A stretch of DNA of 64,000 nucleotides from the NCBI RefSeq assembly GCF_014653115.1, contig NZ_BNAD01000003.1, positions 1-64,000 of the forward strand. The letters are read 5' to 3'. The translations under genes and the position numbers were made by a program. Shown here piece by piece: positions 17,623 to 25,182 of this stretch (its first letter is position 1; every line of letters starts with the position of its first letter). Below the pieces are notes generated by a model, which saw nothing but the letters and a program-made list of their open reading frames with translations, had not been told where the DNA came from and made no database searches. Source of the stretch: Nocardioides flavus (ex Wang et al. 2016) (GTDB lineage: Bacteria; Actinomycetota; Actinomycetes; Propionibacteriales; Nocardioidaceae).

Positions 17623-18084
17623 CTACGGCGTGCCGACCCACTCCTCGGTGCGGTCGTCGAAGACCTGGTGCTTCCAGATCGGGACCTCGGCCTTGAGCGT
17701 GTCGATCAGCGCCCGGGAGGCGGCGAACGCGTCCCCGCGGTGCGCGGCGGTCGTGGCGACGACCACCGCGAGGTCGCCGATGCGCAGCTCGCCGACCCGG
17801 TGCACGGCGGCCACGCCGCGTACGTCGTGCTCCTGCGCCACGCGCCGGCAGACGTCCTCGAGGCGGGCGAGCGCGGTCGGGTGCGCGGAGTAGTCCAGCG
17901 CGGTCACGCCCTTGCCGCCGTCGTGGTCGCGCACCTGGCCCACGAAGAGCGTGAGGCCGCCGGCACCGTCGTCACCGAGCGCGTGGAGGACCTCGGTGAC
18001 GTCGAGCGGGGTGTCGCGGATGTCGACGAGGCGCACGGGATCGCGGGCGGCGTCGGAGGCGGCATCGGAGGCGGCATCGGTCAC
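17623..18084 (-). CDS. moaE: Molybdopterin synthase catalytic subunit MoaE
   Basis: A predicted 153-residue protein. MoaE transfers sulfur from the MoaD thiocarboxylate to cyclic pyranopterin to make molybdopterin. Recognisable stretches are TLFVGQVRDHDGGKGVTALDY, HRVGELRIGDLAVVVAT, HRGDAFAASRALID and the C-terminal lysine motif PIWKHQVF. I placed the start at the GTG at 18084, after an Ala/Ser/Asp repeat-like leader; the true start could be a little downstream. It is divergent from the DUF2342 gene. Molybdopterin would be needed by the molybdenum hydroxylase at 52.9-56.7 kb, although the two are not physically linked. Confidence 0.9.
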   Translation of the reverse strand: MTDAASDAASDAARDPVRLVDIRDTPLDVTEVLHALGDDGAGGLTLFVGQVRDHDGGKGVTALDYSAHPTALARLEDVCRRVAQEHDVRGVAAVHRVGELRIGDLAVVVATTAAHRGDAFAASRALIDTLKAEVPIWKHQVFDDRTEEWVGTP

Positions 18085-18144
18085 GCGACCGAGTCTAGGA
18101 GAGCAGGGGTGCCGAGGCTGGGCGCGGTGAGTACCGTTGATGCC

Positions 18145-19476
18145 ATGAGTGACACCCCCGGAGGCGGACAGTCCGGCCAGGGCCCCGACGAGAACAACCC
18201 CTTCAAGGGCACGCCCTTCGAGCAGATTTTCTCCCAGATGGGCGGCTTCGGAGCGGGCGGCGGGATGCCCGACCTCAACGCGCTGATGTCGCAGATGCAG
18301 TCGCTGTTCGCGCCCCACGACGGACCGGTCAACTGGGACACCGTGACCGACCTGGCGCGCCGCGCCGCCGCGCAGGAGCCGGACCCGGCTGTCACCGCGG
18401 TGCAGTCGGGTGCGGTCGCCGATGCGGTGCGTCTCGCCGACCACTGGCTCGACACCACCACCGAGTTCCCCTCCGGCGTGACGACGACCGCCGCGTGGTC
18501 GCGGGCGGAGTGGATCGTGGAGACCATCCCGGTCTGGAAGGTGCTCGTCGAGCCCATCGCGGGCTCCGCCACCCAGGCCCTCGGCCAGGCGATGCCCGAG
18601 GAGATGCGCCAGCTCGCCGGCCCGCTGATGGCGATGCTCGGCAAGGCCAGCGGCGCGATGGTCGCCTCGCAGGTGGGCAGCGGTCTCGGTGCGCTCGCCG
18701 GCGACGTGCTCAGCGCCTCCGACATCGGCCTCCCGCTGGGCCCGATCGGCAAGGCCGCCCTGCTGCCGACCAACGTCACCGCCTTCGCCGCCGAGCTCCC
18801 CGACGTCTCCGCCGACGACGTGCTCCTCTACCTCGCCCTGCGCGAGGCGGCCCACCAGCGCCTCTTCGCGGGCGTGCCGTGGTTGCGCGACCACCTCCTC
18901 GGGGCGGTCGCCGAGTACGGCGCCGGGATGGACTTCGACACCTCCGGCATGGAGACCAAGCTGCGCGAGGTCGACATGACCAACCCGGCTGCGATGCAGG
19001 ACGCCCTCGCGGGCGGCCTGTTCGACCCCGAGCCGTCGGCCGCGCAGAAGGCCGCGCTGGAGAAGCTCGAGGTGACGCTGGCGCTCGTCGAGGGCTGGGT
19101 CGACGAGGTGGTCAGCCAGGCCACCGCCGAGCGGATGCCGGCCGCGGCCAAGCTGCAGGAGACCGTACGCCGCCGGCGCGCGGCGGGCGGGCCCGCCGAG
19201 CAGACCTTCGCGACGCTGGTGGGCCTCGAGCTCCGTCCCCGCCGGCTGCGCGACGCCGCGACCCTCTGGGGCTCGTTGCGCACCCGCCAGGGCGCGGAGG
19301 CGCGCGACGGCGTGTGGATGTCGCCGCACCTGCTCCCGACGGCCGCCGACCTCGACGACCCGCTGGGCTTCCGCGAGGACTCGGTGACGCCCGAGCAGCT
19401 GTCGGAGGAGGAGTTCGACGCCGGGCTGCGCGACCTGCTCGAGGGCGGGTCCGGCACCGACTCGCCGCCGGAGTGA
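18145..19476 (+). CDS. Zinc-dependent metalloprotease, DUF2342 family (Rv3195 type)
   Basis: A predicted 443-residue protein of the actinobacterial DUF2342 / F420-biosynthesis-associated family. The N-terminus is Gly-rich (GGGQSGQGPDENNPFKGTPF), a helical core follows with repeated Gly/Ala helices, and the putative active helix is LREAAHQRLF (a variant of HExxH). ELRPRRLRDA and a C-terminal LLPTAADLDDPLGF are typical. It is the positional equivalent of Rv3195 next to the Lon-like protease gene. I placed the start at the ATG at 18145. The stop is followed directly by a tandem 39-bp repeat. Confidence 0.85.
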   Translation: MSDTPGGGQSGQGPDENNPFKGTPFEQIFSQMGGFGAGGGMPDLNALMSQMQSLFAPHDGPVNWDTVTDLARRAAAQEPDPAVTAVQSGAVADAVRLADHWLDTTTEFPSGVTTTAAWSRAEWIVETIPVWKVLVEPIAGSATQALGQAMPEEMRQLAGPLMAMLGKASGAMVASQVGSGLGALAGDVLSASDIGLPLGPIGKAALLPTNVTAFAAELPDVSADDVLLYLALREAAHQRLFAGVPWLRDHLLGAVAEYGAGMDFDTSGMETKLREVDMTNPAAMQDALAGGLFDPEPSAAQKAALEKLEVTLALVEGWVDEVVSQATAERMPAAAKLQETVRRRRAAGGPAEQTFATLVGLELRPRRLRDAATLWGSLRTRQGAEARDGVWMSPHLLPTAADLDDPLGFREDSVTPEQLSEEEFDAGLRDLLEGGSGTDSPPE

Positions 19477-20147
19477 CCCTTCGCGACGGGCGCGGGGCGC
19501 CCTCCTCAGGACAGGCCCTTCGCGACGGGCGCGGGGCGCCCTCCTCAGGACAAGGGCTCCACGAGAGCGCGCTCGCCACGCTGTCCGGGTGGGTCGCGCC
19601 GACGCCGGAGCAGGCCGTGCTCCGCGACCGCTACGTCGCCCACCTCGTCCGGCACCCCGACGGCCTGGCCAAGGCGTGCTTCCCCGACCACCTCACGGCC
19701 GGCGCCATCGTCGTCTCCCCCGACGCCGACGCGGTGCTGCTCAACCACCACCGCAAGGCCGACGCCTGGCTCGCCTTCGGCGGCCACCTCGAGCCCGGTG
19801 ACCCGTCCCTGGCCGCCGGAGCACGGCGCGAGCTGGTCGAGGAGTCGGGTCTGGCGTCGTTCGACTTCGACACCGAGCCGCTCTCGCTCGACGAGCACAC
19901 TGTGGAGTTCTGCTCGGACCGCGGCACGGTCCACCACCTCGACGTACGATTCCTCGCCACCGCGGAGCCCGACGCCACCCATGCCACGAGCGAGGAGTCG
20001 CTGGACGTGCGCTGGTGGCCGGTCGAGGCGTTGCCGGCGACCTTCGACGACATGTACGTCCTCATCGACGCCGCCGTGGCGCGGGTGCGCAGCCGTCAGT
20101 CGTTCTCGATGCCGGGCGGCGGCTCGAGGCGCGCGCCGGCGGAGTAG
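19473..20147 (+). CDS. Nudix hydrolase
   Basis: A predicted protein of about 224 residues. The Nudix box is GGHLEPGDPSLAAGARRELV followed by EESG, with the first Glu of the consensus replaced by Asp. It belongs to the ADP-ribose/8-oxo type; the substrate is unknown. The start is uncertain: a GTG at 19473 overlaps the previous stop, but would make the 39-bp tandem repeat (LRDGRGAPSSGQ twice) part of the protein; a GTG at 19617 would avoid it. The 3' end overlaps the convergent zinc-protease gene by 52 bp. Confidence 0.75.
   Translation: MTLRDGRGAPSSGQALRDGRGAPSSGQGLHESALATLSGWVAPTPEQAVLRDRYVAHLVRHPDGLAKACFPDHLTAGAIVVSPDADAVLLNHHRKADAWLAFGGHLEPGDPSLAAGARRELVEESGLASFDFDTEPLSLDEHTVEFCSDRGTVHHLDVRFLATAEPDATHATSEESLDVRWWPVEALPATFDDMYVLIDAAVARVRSRQSFSMPGGGSRRAPAE
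19477..19554. repeat. Tandem 39-bp palindromic repeat (REP-like)
   Basis: CCCTTCGCGACGGGCGCGGG and the following GCGCCCTCCTCAGGACA are present twice in direct succession (19477-19515 and 19516-19554), with only one or two differences. Each unit contains the hairpin GGGCGC-GGG-GCGCCC flanked by CTTCGCGAC and CTCCTCAGG. It sits immediately after the DUF2342 stop. Confidence 0.75.
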
Positions 20148-20635
20148 CCCTCGAGGTAGCCCTTGGCCTTCTCGGCGCGGGGATAGCGGTCGACCCACGC
20201 CCAGAACGCCGGGGTGTGCCCGGCCTCGAGCAGGTGGGCGAGCTCGTGGACGAGGACGTAGTCGACGACCCAGCCCGGCACCTGCTGCAACCGGTCGCTC
20301 AGGCGGATGGTGCGGTCGCTGGGGGTGCAGGAGCCCCAGCGGGAGTTCTGGTTGGTCACCCACCGCACCGACGCCGGCGTGGCCAGCCCGCCGAAGTAGA
20401 GGTCGTTGAGCTTGGCGGCGCGCGAGACCAGGTCGTCGTCGGAGCGCAGCTTGCGCTTCTCCTGCCGCTGGACCCGCGCGACCATGTCGGCGACCCACGT
20501 CGCCTCGTCGCGCTTGCTCATCGTGGCGGGGATGAGCACGACGATCCGGTCGCCGTCGCGATAGGCCGAGACCGTACGCCTGCGGCGGCGCGAGCGGCGC
20601 ACCTCCACGTCGGGCGGGACGGCCGGGGTGCTCAT
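20096..20635 (-). CDS. YgjP/SprT-like M48-type zinc metallopeptidase
   Basis: A predicted 179-residue protein. The zinc motif is VLVHELAHLLEAGHTPAFW (HExxH plus a downstream His), preceded by RWGSCTPSDRTIRLSDRL, the usual pattern of the YgjP-like DUF45 family. The N-terminus is highly basic (VRRSRRRRRTVS). It is cytoplasmic and the substrate is unknown. I chose the ATG at 20635. It is convergent with the Nudix gene and overlaps it. Confidence 0.85.
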   Translation of the reverse strand: MSTPAVPPDVEVRRSRRRRRTVSAYRDGDRIVVLIPATMSKRDEATWVADMVARVQRQEKRKLRSDDDLVSRAAKLNDLYFGGLATPASVRWVTNQNSRWGSCTPSDRTIRLSDRLQQVPGWVVDYVLVHELAHLLEAGHTPAFWAWVDRYPRAEKAKGYLEGYSAGARLEPPPGIEND

Positions 20636-20685
20636 GTCCTCGAACCTAGCCGCCACCACCGACGACGGCCCACCGGACGCGCGGG

Positions 20686-21732
20686 TCAGAGCCGGGCCGA
20701 GGCCCACGTCAGCAGGCGGTCGCGGTCCCAGGTGTTGACGATCCGGTCGGGGTCGATCCCCGCCTCCGTGGCGCGCGCGGCGCCGTGGTCGAGCATGTCG
20801 AGCTGCCCGGGGGCGTGGGCGTCGGAGTCGATCGAGAAGAGGCAGCCGAGGTCGCGAGCGAGCTCCAGCAGGCGGGTGGGCGGGTCCCGTCGCTCGGGCC
20901 GCGAGTTGATCTCGACCGCGACCCCCTCCTCGGCGCACGCGGTGAAGACCGCCTTCGCGTCGAACCGGCTCGGCGGCCGGGTGCCCCGGTTGCCGGTGAC
21001 GAGCCGTCCGGTGCAGTGAGCCAGCACGTTGGTGTGCGGGTCGCGCACGGCCGCGACCATCCGCCGGGTCATCGGTGCCTCGTCCATCTTCAGCTTCGAG
21101 TGCACCGACGCCACCCGCACGTCGAGCCGCCCCAGCATCTCGGGGGTCTGGTCGAGCGAGCCGTCGTCGAGGATGTCGACCTCGATCCCCTTCAGGAGGG
21201 TGAACGCGCCGCCCAGGTGCTCGTTGACGGCGTCGACCACCCCGAGCTGACGCGCGAGGCGCTCGGCGCTCAGGCCGTTGGCCACCCGCAGCCGCGGGCT
21301 GTGGTCGGTCAGCACGAGGTAGTCGTGACCGAGCTCCATCGCGGTCATCGCCATCTCCTCCAGCGGCGAGCCGCCGTCCGACCAGTCGGAGTGCGAGTGG
21401 AGGTCCCCGCGCAGGAGTGCCCGCAGCTCCTCGCCGCCCCGGGCGAGCGGCCCCGCCGTCGCCTCCAGCCGCTGGAGCCGCTCCGGCACGACCCCGCGGC
21501 ATGCGTCGGTGATCACGGCAGCGGTGCTCTTGCCGATGCCGGGCAGCTCGGTGAGCGTGCCGGCCTCCGCCCGGGCGCGTACCTCCTCCTCGGGCAGCGG
21601 CAGGATGGTGCGCGCGGCGTTGCGGAACGCCTCGATCCGGCGGGTCTCCTCGCGCTGGCGCTCCATCAGGAACGCGATGCGTCGCAACGTGGCGACCGGC
21701 CCGCGTGCGGCCCCGGACGGGGTGTCGTTCAC
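20686..21732 (-). CDS. PHP-domain protein with helix-hairpin-helix N-terminus (PolX-C type)
   Basis: A predicted 348-residue protein. The N-terminal third resembles the DNA-binding HhH module of PolX (TLTELPGIGKSTAAVITDAC). The remainder is a PHP metal-dependent phosphoesterase: GDLHSHSDWSDGG, LVLTDHSPRL, KGIEVDILDDGSL, VASVHSKL, LAHCTGRL, INSRPERRD and SIDSDAHAPGQL. It lacks the polymerase domain of full PolX proteins. The GTG at 21732 is preceded by a strong GGAGGAGA site, which decides the start. A DNA-repair or tRNA/His-phosphatase role is possible. Confidence 0.86.
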   Translation of the reverse strand: MNDTPSGAARGPVATLRRIAFLMERQREETRRIEAFRNAARTILPLPEEEVRARAEAGTLTELPGIGKSTAAVITDACRGVVPERLQRLEATAGPLARGGEELRALLRGDLHSHSDWSDGGSPLEEMAMTAMELGHDYLVLTDHSPRLRVANGLSAERLARQLGVVDAVNEHLGGAFTLLKGIEVDILDDGSLDQTPEMLGRLDVRVASVHSKLKMDEAPMTRRMVAAVRDPHTNVLAHCTGRLVTGNRGTRPPSRFDAKAVFTACAEEGVAVEINSRPERRDPPTRLLELARDLGCLFSIDSDAHAPGQLDMLDHGAARATEAGIDPDRIVNTWDRDRLLTWASARL

Positions 21733-21948
21733 GTCTTCTCCTCCACAGCCTGACGGTTGGCGAACCCGCTGGTTATCCGCACAGTACGGGCCTGCGCGCG
21801 GGCGTGTCGCCCACAGCCCCGTGCACACCCGGACTGCGGTCGTCCACCGCTCCGCCGTCGGGGTGCACAGGCTGTCCACAGCCCCGTCCACAGGGGTGGA
21901 GGGACACCCGTTGACCGGCCGGGGCGGCGGCCCTAGCGTTGCGCAGCA

Positions 21949-22014
21949 GAAGGGCCCCACGGCTCTTCGACGCCAGCAGGGGAAGGCAGGCGTCGGAGGC
22001 CGCGGGGCCCCTTC
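21949..22014 (-). terminator. Nested hairpin downstream of the enoyl-CoA hydratase gene
   Basis: GAAGGGCCCC near 21949 pairs with GGGGCCCCTTC ending at 22014, and an inner CGACGCC (21968-21974) pairs with GGCGTCG (21990-21996). It lies just 3' of the hydratase stop, so it probably terminates that transcript. Confidence 0.6.
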
Positions 22015-22026
22015 CCACGCGGAGGG

Positions 22027-22857
22027 TCACTCGCCGCGGAAGCGCGGCGCCCGCTTGTCCCGTGCCGCCGCGATGCCCTCCTGGAGGTCGGCCGTCGCGA
22101 GCGTCATCGGCTGGGCCAGCGCCTCCCACTGCAGCGCGGACTCGAAGTCGGCGTGACCGCCGTCGGCCAGGGCGATCTTGGTCAGCCGGGCCGCGATGGG
22201 CGCGGTGGCCGCGATGCCGGCCGCGGTCTCGAGCACCTCCTCGAGGAAGCCCTCGCGGTCCAGGACTCGCGAGACCAGGCCCAGGCGCAGGGCCTCGTCG
22301 GCCTCGACGACCCGGCCCGTGAGGAGGAGGTCGCGGGCGTGCGCGGGGCCGACGACGTCGGGCAGCAGCCACGTGCCGGCCATGCCGGCGTGCATCCCGA
22401 GCTTGTTGAACGGCAGCCCCAGCTTGGCGCCGTCGGCGGCGTAGCGGATGTCGCAGGCGAGGGCCAGGCACAGGCCGGCGCCGATGGCGTGGCCGTTGAC
22501 GGCGGCGATCGTCGGCACCTCCAGGCGCCGGATCGAGAGCCACGCCCGGTAGAACGGCAGCATCCGCGAGCGCAGGTGGTCGACGCTGGCGTCCGGCTCG
22601 CTGGCGATCCACGAGGTGTCGCCCCCGGAGCAGAAGGCGCTCCCCTCGCCGGTCACCACGACCGTGCGCACCGTGGGGTCGGCGGCCAGGGCGTCGATGG
22701 CCTCGACCCACGACGAGGTCATCTCCTCGCTCATCGCGTTGCGCATGCCGGGGTTGTCGAGGGTCAGCAGGACGACCCCCTCGGACGGGCGCTCGAGACG
22801 CAGGTGCCTGAGGTCTGGATCGAGGTCTGGGGCGTGGTCTGGGGTGTGGGCGGACAT
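22027..22857 (-). CDS. Enoyl-CoA hydratase/isomerase family protein
   Basis: A predicted 276-residue crotonase-fold protein. The oxyanion-hole motif is GSAFCSGGDTSW at about 70-80, and the second loop is INGHAIGAGLCLALACDIRYA-like (NGHAIGAGLCLALACDI). FNKLGMHAGMAGTWLLPDVV and the C-terminal ARLTKIAL region agree with hydratases of fatty-acid or amino-acid degradation. The start at 22857 gives an unusual N-terminal HTPDHAPDLDPDLRHLR. The precise substrate cannot be read. It stands alone. Confidence 0.87.
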   Translation of the reverse strand: MSAHTPDHAPDLDPDLRHLRLERPSEGVVLLTLDNPGMRNAMSEEMTSSWVEAIDALAADPTVRTVVVTGEGSAFCSGGDTSWIASEPDASVDHLRSRMLPFYRAWLSIRRLEVPTIAAVNGHAIGAGLCLALACDIRYAADGAKLGLPFNKLGMHAGMAGTWLLPDVVGPAHARDLLLTGRVVEADEALRLGLVSRVLDREGFLEEVLETAAGIAATAPIAARLTKIALADGGHADFESALQWEALAQPMTLATADLQEGIAAARDKRAPRFRGE

Positions 22858-23048
22858 GGGCCGAGCGTACTGATGCGGCCGAGCGTGGACGCAGCAGGTT
22901 TCACGCTCAGCGCGTGTGGTGCGTGAGCGTGGGCCGAGCGTGGCGTAGGGTCGCACGCGGAGCCCTGACGCAGGTCAGGTTCCCCGGCGGGCTTCCCCTT
23001 CGACCACCCCGTCGCGACGACCACGAAGAAACAAGCAAGGAGGCCGTC

Positions 23049-23207
23049 ATGGCGGAGACCTGGAGCGGCGAGTTCTACTGCGTCAAGTGCAAGGAGAAGC
23101 GCGAGGCGGAGGGCGAGATCAAGGTCAACGACAAGGGCACCAAGATGGCCAAGGGCGTCTGCCCGGTCTGCGGCACCAACCTGAACCGCATCCTCGGCAA
23201 GGCCTGA
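23049..23207 (+). CDS. DUF5679 zinc-ribbon protein
   Basis: A predicted 52-residue protein with CVKCKEKREAEG and CPVCGTNLNRI: two CxxC pairs forming a zinc ribbon, the DUF5679 family. An AAGGAGG site precedes the ATG at 23049. Such proteins are conserved in Actinobacteria near the DUF2342/UvrD2 block. A strong hairpin follows the stop. The function is unknown. Confidence 0.85.
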   Translation: MAETWSGEFYCVKCKEKREAEGEIKVNDKGTKMAKGVCPVCGTNLNRILGKA

Positions 23208-23227
23208 GCCCCACCCCGTAGTCACCG

Positions 23228-23263
23228 AGCGGCGGCGTCACCCTCCGGGGTGGCGCCGCCGCT
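23228..23263 (+). terminator. Strong hairpin terminator after the zinc-ribbon gene
   Basis: AGCGGCGGCGTCACCC at 23228-23243, loop TCCG, then GGGTGGCGCCGCCGCT: a 16-bp stem with one wobble pair. It lies 21 bp after the DUF5679 stop. It covers a possible GTG at 23250 for the next gene, which argues for the GTG at 23322 as its start. Confidence 0.7.
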
Positions 23264-23321
23264 GGCATCTGCCCTGTGGACGACGGCCGGCGCCGGGACC
23301 GGTCGTGGCACCGTCGGAGGC

Positions 23322-23825
23322 GTGAACGGTCCTTCGTACGCCTCGCCCGTCCGGGCCCAGCTCGACTGTCCCGCGCCGTGGCGTGAGGTCGTCCTCGACG
23401 CACTCGCCGCAGCCGGCGTCGTCGTCGACGACGGCGCTCCCGTCGGGGTGGCCGTCGCCGCGGGCCGGCAGGTGTCCGCGGTCGTGGACGACTGGAGCGT
23501 CGCCTCGCTCCCCCACGTGCTGGTCGCGGTGCAGCCGTACGCCGTCGAGGTCGGGCCGTGGGCGCTGCCGGGCGTCGGTCCGTGCGCGAGGTGCGTCGCC
23601 GCGGCGGTCCTGGACGTCGGCACACCCGCCCGTACGGGCCAGGCGCCCCGCCCGCTGCTGGCTCTCGCGGCCGGCGCGGTCGCCCGCGACCTTGGTGCCT
23701 GGGCCCGCGGCGAGCCACCGCACTCGTGGCTCACGTCGTGGCGCTTCGACCACGAACCCGTGCCCACCGCTCGCCGGTGGGAGCGCCACCCCTACTGCGG
23801 GTGCGCGTGGTTCGAGACCGCCTGA
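23322..23825 (+). CDS. Cyclodehydratase/ThiF-like domain protein (Rv3196 type)
   Basis: A predicted 167-residue protein (up to 191 if the GTG at 23250 is used). The order LPHVLVAVQPYAVEVGPWAL, PGVGPCARCVAAAVLD and the closing WERHPYCGCAWF, two CxxC/CxC pairs, resembles the zinc-binding end of E1-like cyclodehydratase or TOMM leader-binding proteins. The adenylation and leader-binding parts are short or missing, and no YcaO gene or precursor peptide is present, so a thiazole-forming activity is doubtful. Position next to DUF5679, WhiB7 and UvrD2 matches Rv3196. The start is uncertain: a GGAGG lies only 1 nt before 23322, and the leader could be absent. Confidence 0.65.
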   Translation: MNGPSYASPVRAQLDCPAPWREVVLDALAAAGVVVDDGAPVGVAVAAGRQVSAVVDDWSVASLPHVLVAVQPYAVEVGPWALPGVGPCARCVAAAVLDVGTPARTGQAPRPLLALAAGAVARDLGAWARGEPPHSWLTSWRFDHEPVPTARRWERHPYCGCAWFETA

Positions 23826-23828
23826 GGC

Positions 23829-23996
23829 TCACCACCACTCGCTGTCGAGCTTGCCCTCCATCGCCCGCAGGTTCTGCCGCGAGCAGGCGTCGCAGAACAC
23901 CTGCCGGCGCCCCCGCTCGACCGCCGTGCTCCACGTCAACGTCTGCTCCTGCGGCGCCTGGGTGCCGCAGAAGTCGCACGTCACGAGTTCGCTCAC
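23829..23996 (-). CDS. Small Cys4 zinc-finger protein
   Basis: A predicted 55-residue protein starting GTG at 23996: MSELVTCDFCGTQAPQEQTL, then VFCDACSRQNLRAMEGK. The two CxxC pairs (CDFC and CDAC) should bind zinc. It is convergent with the cyclodehydratase-like gene, ending 3 bp after that stop. No family name can be assigned. Confidence 0.65.
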   Translation of the reverse strand: MSELVTCDFCGTQAPQEQTLTWSTAVERGRRQVFCDACSRQNLRAMEGKLDSEWW

Positions 23997-24033
23997 ACGG
24001 CGAGGCTACTCCGCGCGCACGTCCCTCGACGGC

Positions 24034-24076
24034 AGCGAGCCGGTACGTCGTCACGGTGACGACGTACCGGCTCGCT
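24034..24076. repeat. 43-bp perfect inverted repeat
   Basis: AGCGAGCCGGTACGTCGTCA plus C (24034-24054) is followed by a single G and then its exact reverse complement (24056-24076). It lies between two small genes on the minus strand. It may be a terminator for the upstream one, although no T tract follows on either strand, or a protein-binding site. Confidence 0.8.
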
Positions 24077-24127
24077 GTGTGTGCTCACCCGCGATCAGGG
24101 TGAGAGCCTCCCCCGGTCGGGGACGGA

Positions 24128-24322
24128 TCAGATCGCGCGAGCGAGGGCGAGACGCGCCTGCTGCGCGGCCTGCTCGGCCTTGCGGCTCATCCGACGGGCC
24201 AGGGCCAGCTGGTGGCCGCGTCGCAGTGCGTGCGCCTCTCCCAGGCGCGCGGACATTTGCGCGCGGGCGAGTTCTTCATGCATGAGATTCATGTCGTTGC
24301 GTCCATTTCGGTAGGTCTTCAT
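24128..24322 (-). CDS. Small basic helical protein of unknown function
   Basis: A predicted 64-residue protein, MKTYRNGRNDMNLMHEELA at the start, then Ala/Arg/Gln-rich helix-forming sequence (RRMSRKAEQAAQQARLALA). A second ATG 10 residues in is also possible. No family is recognised. It is 89 bp downstream of whiB7 on the same strand, so it may be cotranscribed with it. Confidence 0.55.
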   Translation of the reverse strand: MKTYRNGRNDMNLMHEELARAQMSARLGEAHALRRGHQLALARRMSRKAEQAAQQARLALARAI

Positions 24323-24411
24323 CGATGTGTTTCCTGTGTTTCCTCGGAGGTGTCTGAGCGGTGGTGCCTCGCGGCGGCCCCGTCAGCTGAGCTGCCCGAC
24401 CCGGTGGCCGG

Positions 24412-24762
24412 CTAGGCGACCTGCACGGTCTGGTCGGACTTGCGGGGCCGGCCTCGCGGCCGCTTGCGCGGGATCACCACGCCCTGGAGGAAGAGCTCGC
24501 CTCCCCAGACGCCCCACGGCTCACGCCGTTCGAGGGCTCCGTCGAGGCACAGCGCCTGCACCGGGCAGTCGATGCAGAGGGCTTTGGCGTGCTCCACGTC
24601 CGCGGGGGACTCGGCAAACCACAGCTCTGCGTCGTTGACGCGGCAGGGCAGCAACTCCTCATCCACTCCGGCAGCTGCGTCGTGCAGTGCTCCGAGGGGG
24701 GCCTGGGGCTCCACCACGGTTGCGTCGGCAGCTCGGTTGCGGTCGAGAACGCTGATGGTCAT
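24412..24762 (-). CDS. whiB7: WhiB7-type iron-sulfur transcription factor
   Basis: A predicted 116-residue protein. The four [4Fe-4S] cysteines are Cys40, Cys63, Cys66 and Cys72 (LPC, then CIDCPVQALC), the WhiB turn is GVWGG at 84-88, and the C-terminal AT-hook RGRPRK is at 103-108. The AT-hook defines WhiB7, which binds sigma-A and activates genes for intrinsic resistance to ribosome-targeting drugs. The ATG at 24762 follows AGGAGGTG. A long leader with an upstream reading frame and an intrinsic terminator, and a promoter with the WhiB7 AT-rich element, lie upstream; they are listed separately. Neighbours match Rv3197A. Confidence 0.93.
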   Translation of the reverse strand: MTISVLDRNRAADATVVEPQAPLGALHDAAAGVDEELLPCRVNDAELWFAESPADVEHAKALCIDCPVQALCLDGALERREPWGVWGGELFLQGVVIPRKRPRGRPRKSDQTVQVA

Positions 24763-24810
24763 GTGTTCACCTCCTACTCGTTGACCTGATCGCGGGTGTT
24801 GACTCACTGG

Positions 24811-24855
24811 ACAAACAGAAAGGCCGCGGATCCCGGGTGTCGGGTTCCGCGGCCT
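24811..24855 (-). terminator. Attenuator terminator in the whiB7 leader
   Basis: On the minus strand AGGCCGCGGA (24855-24846) pairs with TCCGCGGCCT (24830-24821). Four more pairs extend inside after a T-T mismatch, and TTCTGTTTGT follows at once. It lies between the upstream ORF and the whiB7 start, so it should stop transcription unless relieved by ribosome stalling on the upstream ORF. Confidence 0.8.
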
Positions 24856-24881
24856 GGAGGCTGCCGATGTAGGTGCGTGAC

Positions 24882-25064
24882 CTATGTCGACGGACTCCAG
24901 GCGGGAGAACCCGGGAAATCGCCCTTGATGCGAACGATGGCGGCGGCGTCCTGGACAGCCACCACGCCAGCGCCGAAGGCGCGCGTGTGCGCGCAGGGGC
25001 GGCCGAGGGTGGACATGCCGAAGGACGGCGTCCAAGCCGTCATCGTCTTCGTGTAGTTCTCCAT
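24882..25064 (-). CDS. Upstream ORF in the whiB7 leader
   Basis: A predicted 60-residue product starting MENYTKTMTAWTPSFGMSTL, with AAGGAGG 9 nt before the ATG at 25064. It lies entirely within the whiB7 leader and ends 27 bp before the attenuator stem. Its likely role is to sense translation, so the peptide itself may not matter, as known for mycobacterial whiB7 leaders. Confidence 0.6.
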   Translation of the reverse strand: MENYTKTMTAWTPSFGMSTLGRPCAHTRAFGAGVVAVQDAAAIVRIKGDFPGSPAWSPST

Positions 25065-25137
25065 GGGGGCCACCTCCTTCGGGGCATCGGGCGCGGATCC
25101 TTGTCAGGGATCCCATGCGCGTGGGTTGTTGGGTGGA

Positions 25138-25175
25138 ACGTTAGACCCCTCACAACGTCAGGGGCAAACCATTTT
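25138..25175 (-). promoter_or_regulatory. WhiB7-dependent promoter of whiB7
   Basis: On the minus strand the order is AAAAT (25175-25171), 3-bp spacer GGT, -35 TTGCCC (25067 plus 100: 25167-25162), 18-bp spacer and -10 TAACGT (25143-25138). An AT-rich element exactly 3 bp upstream of the -35 box is the WhiB7 signature, so autoregulation is expected. A transcript from here would have a leader of roughly 370 nt. Confidence 0.75.
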
Positions 25176-25182
25176 ATGGGTA

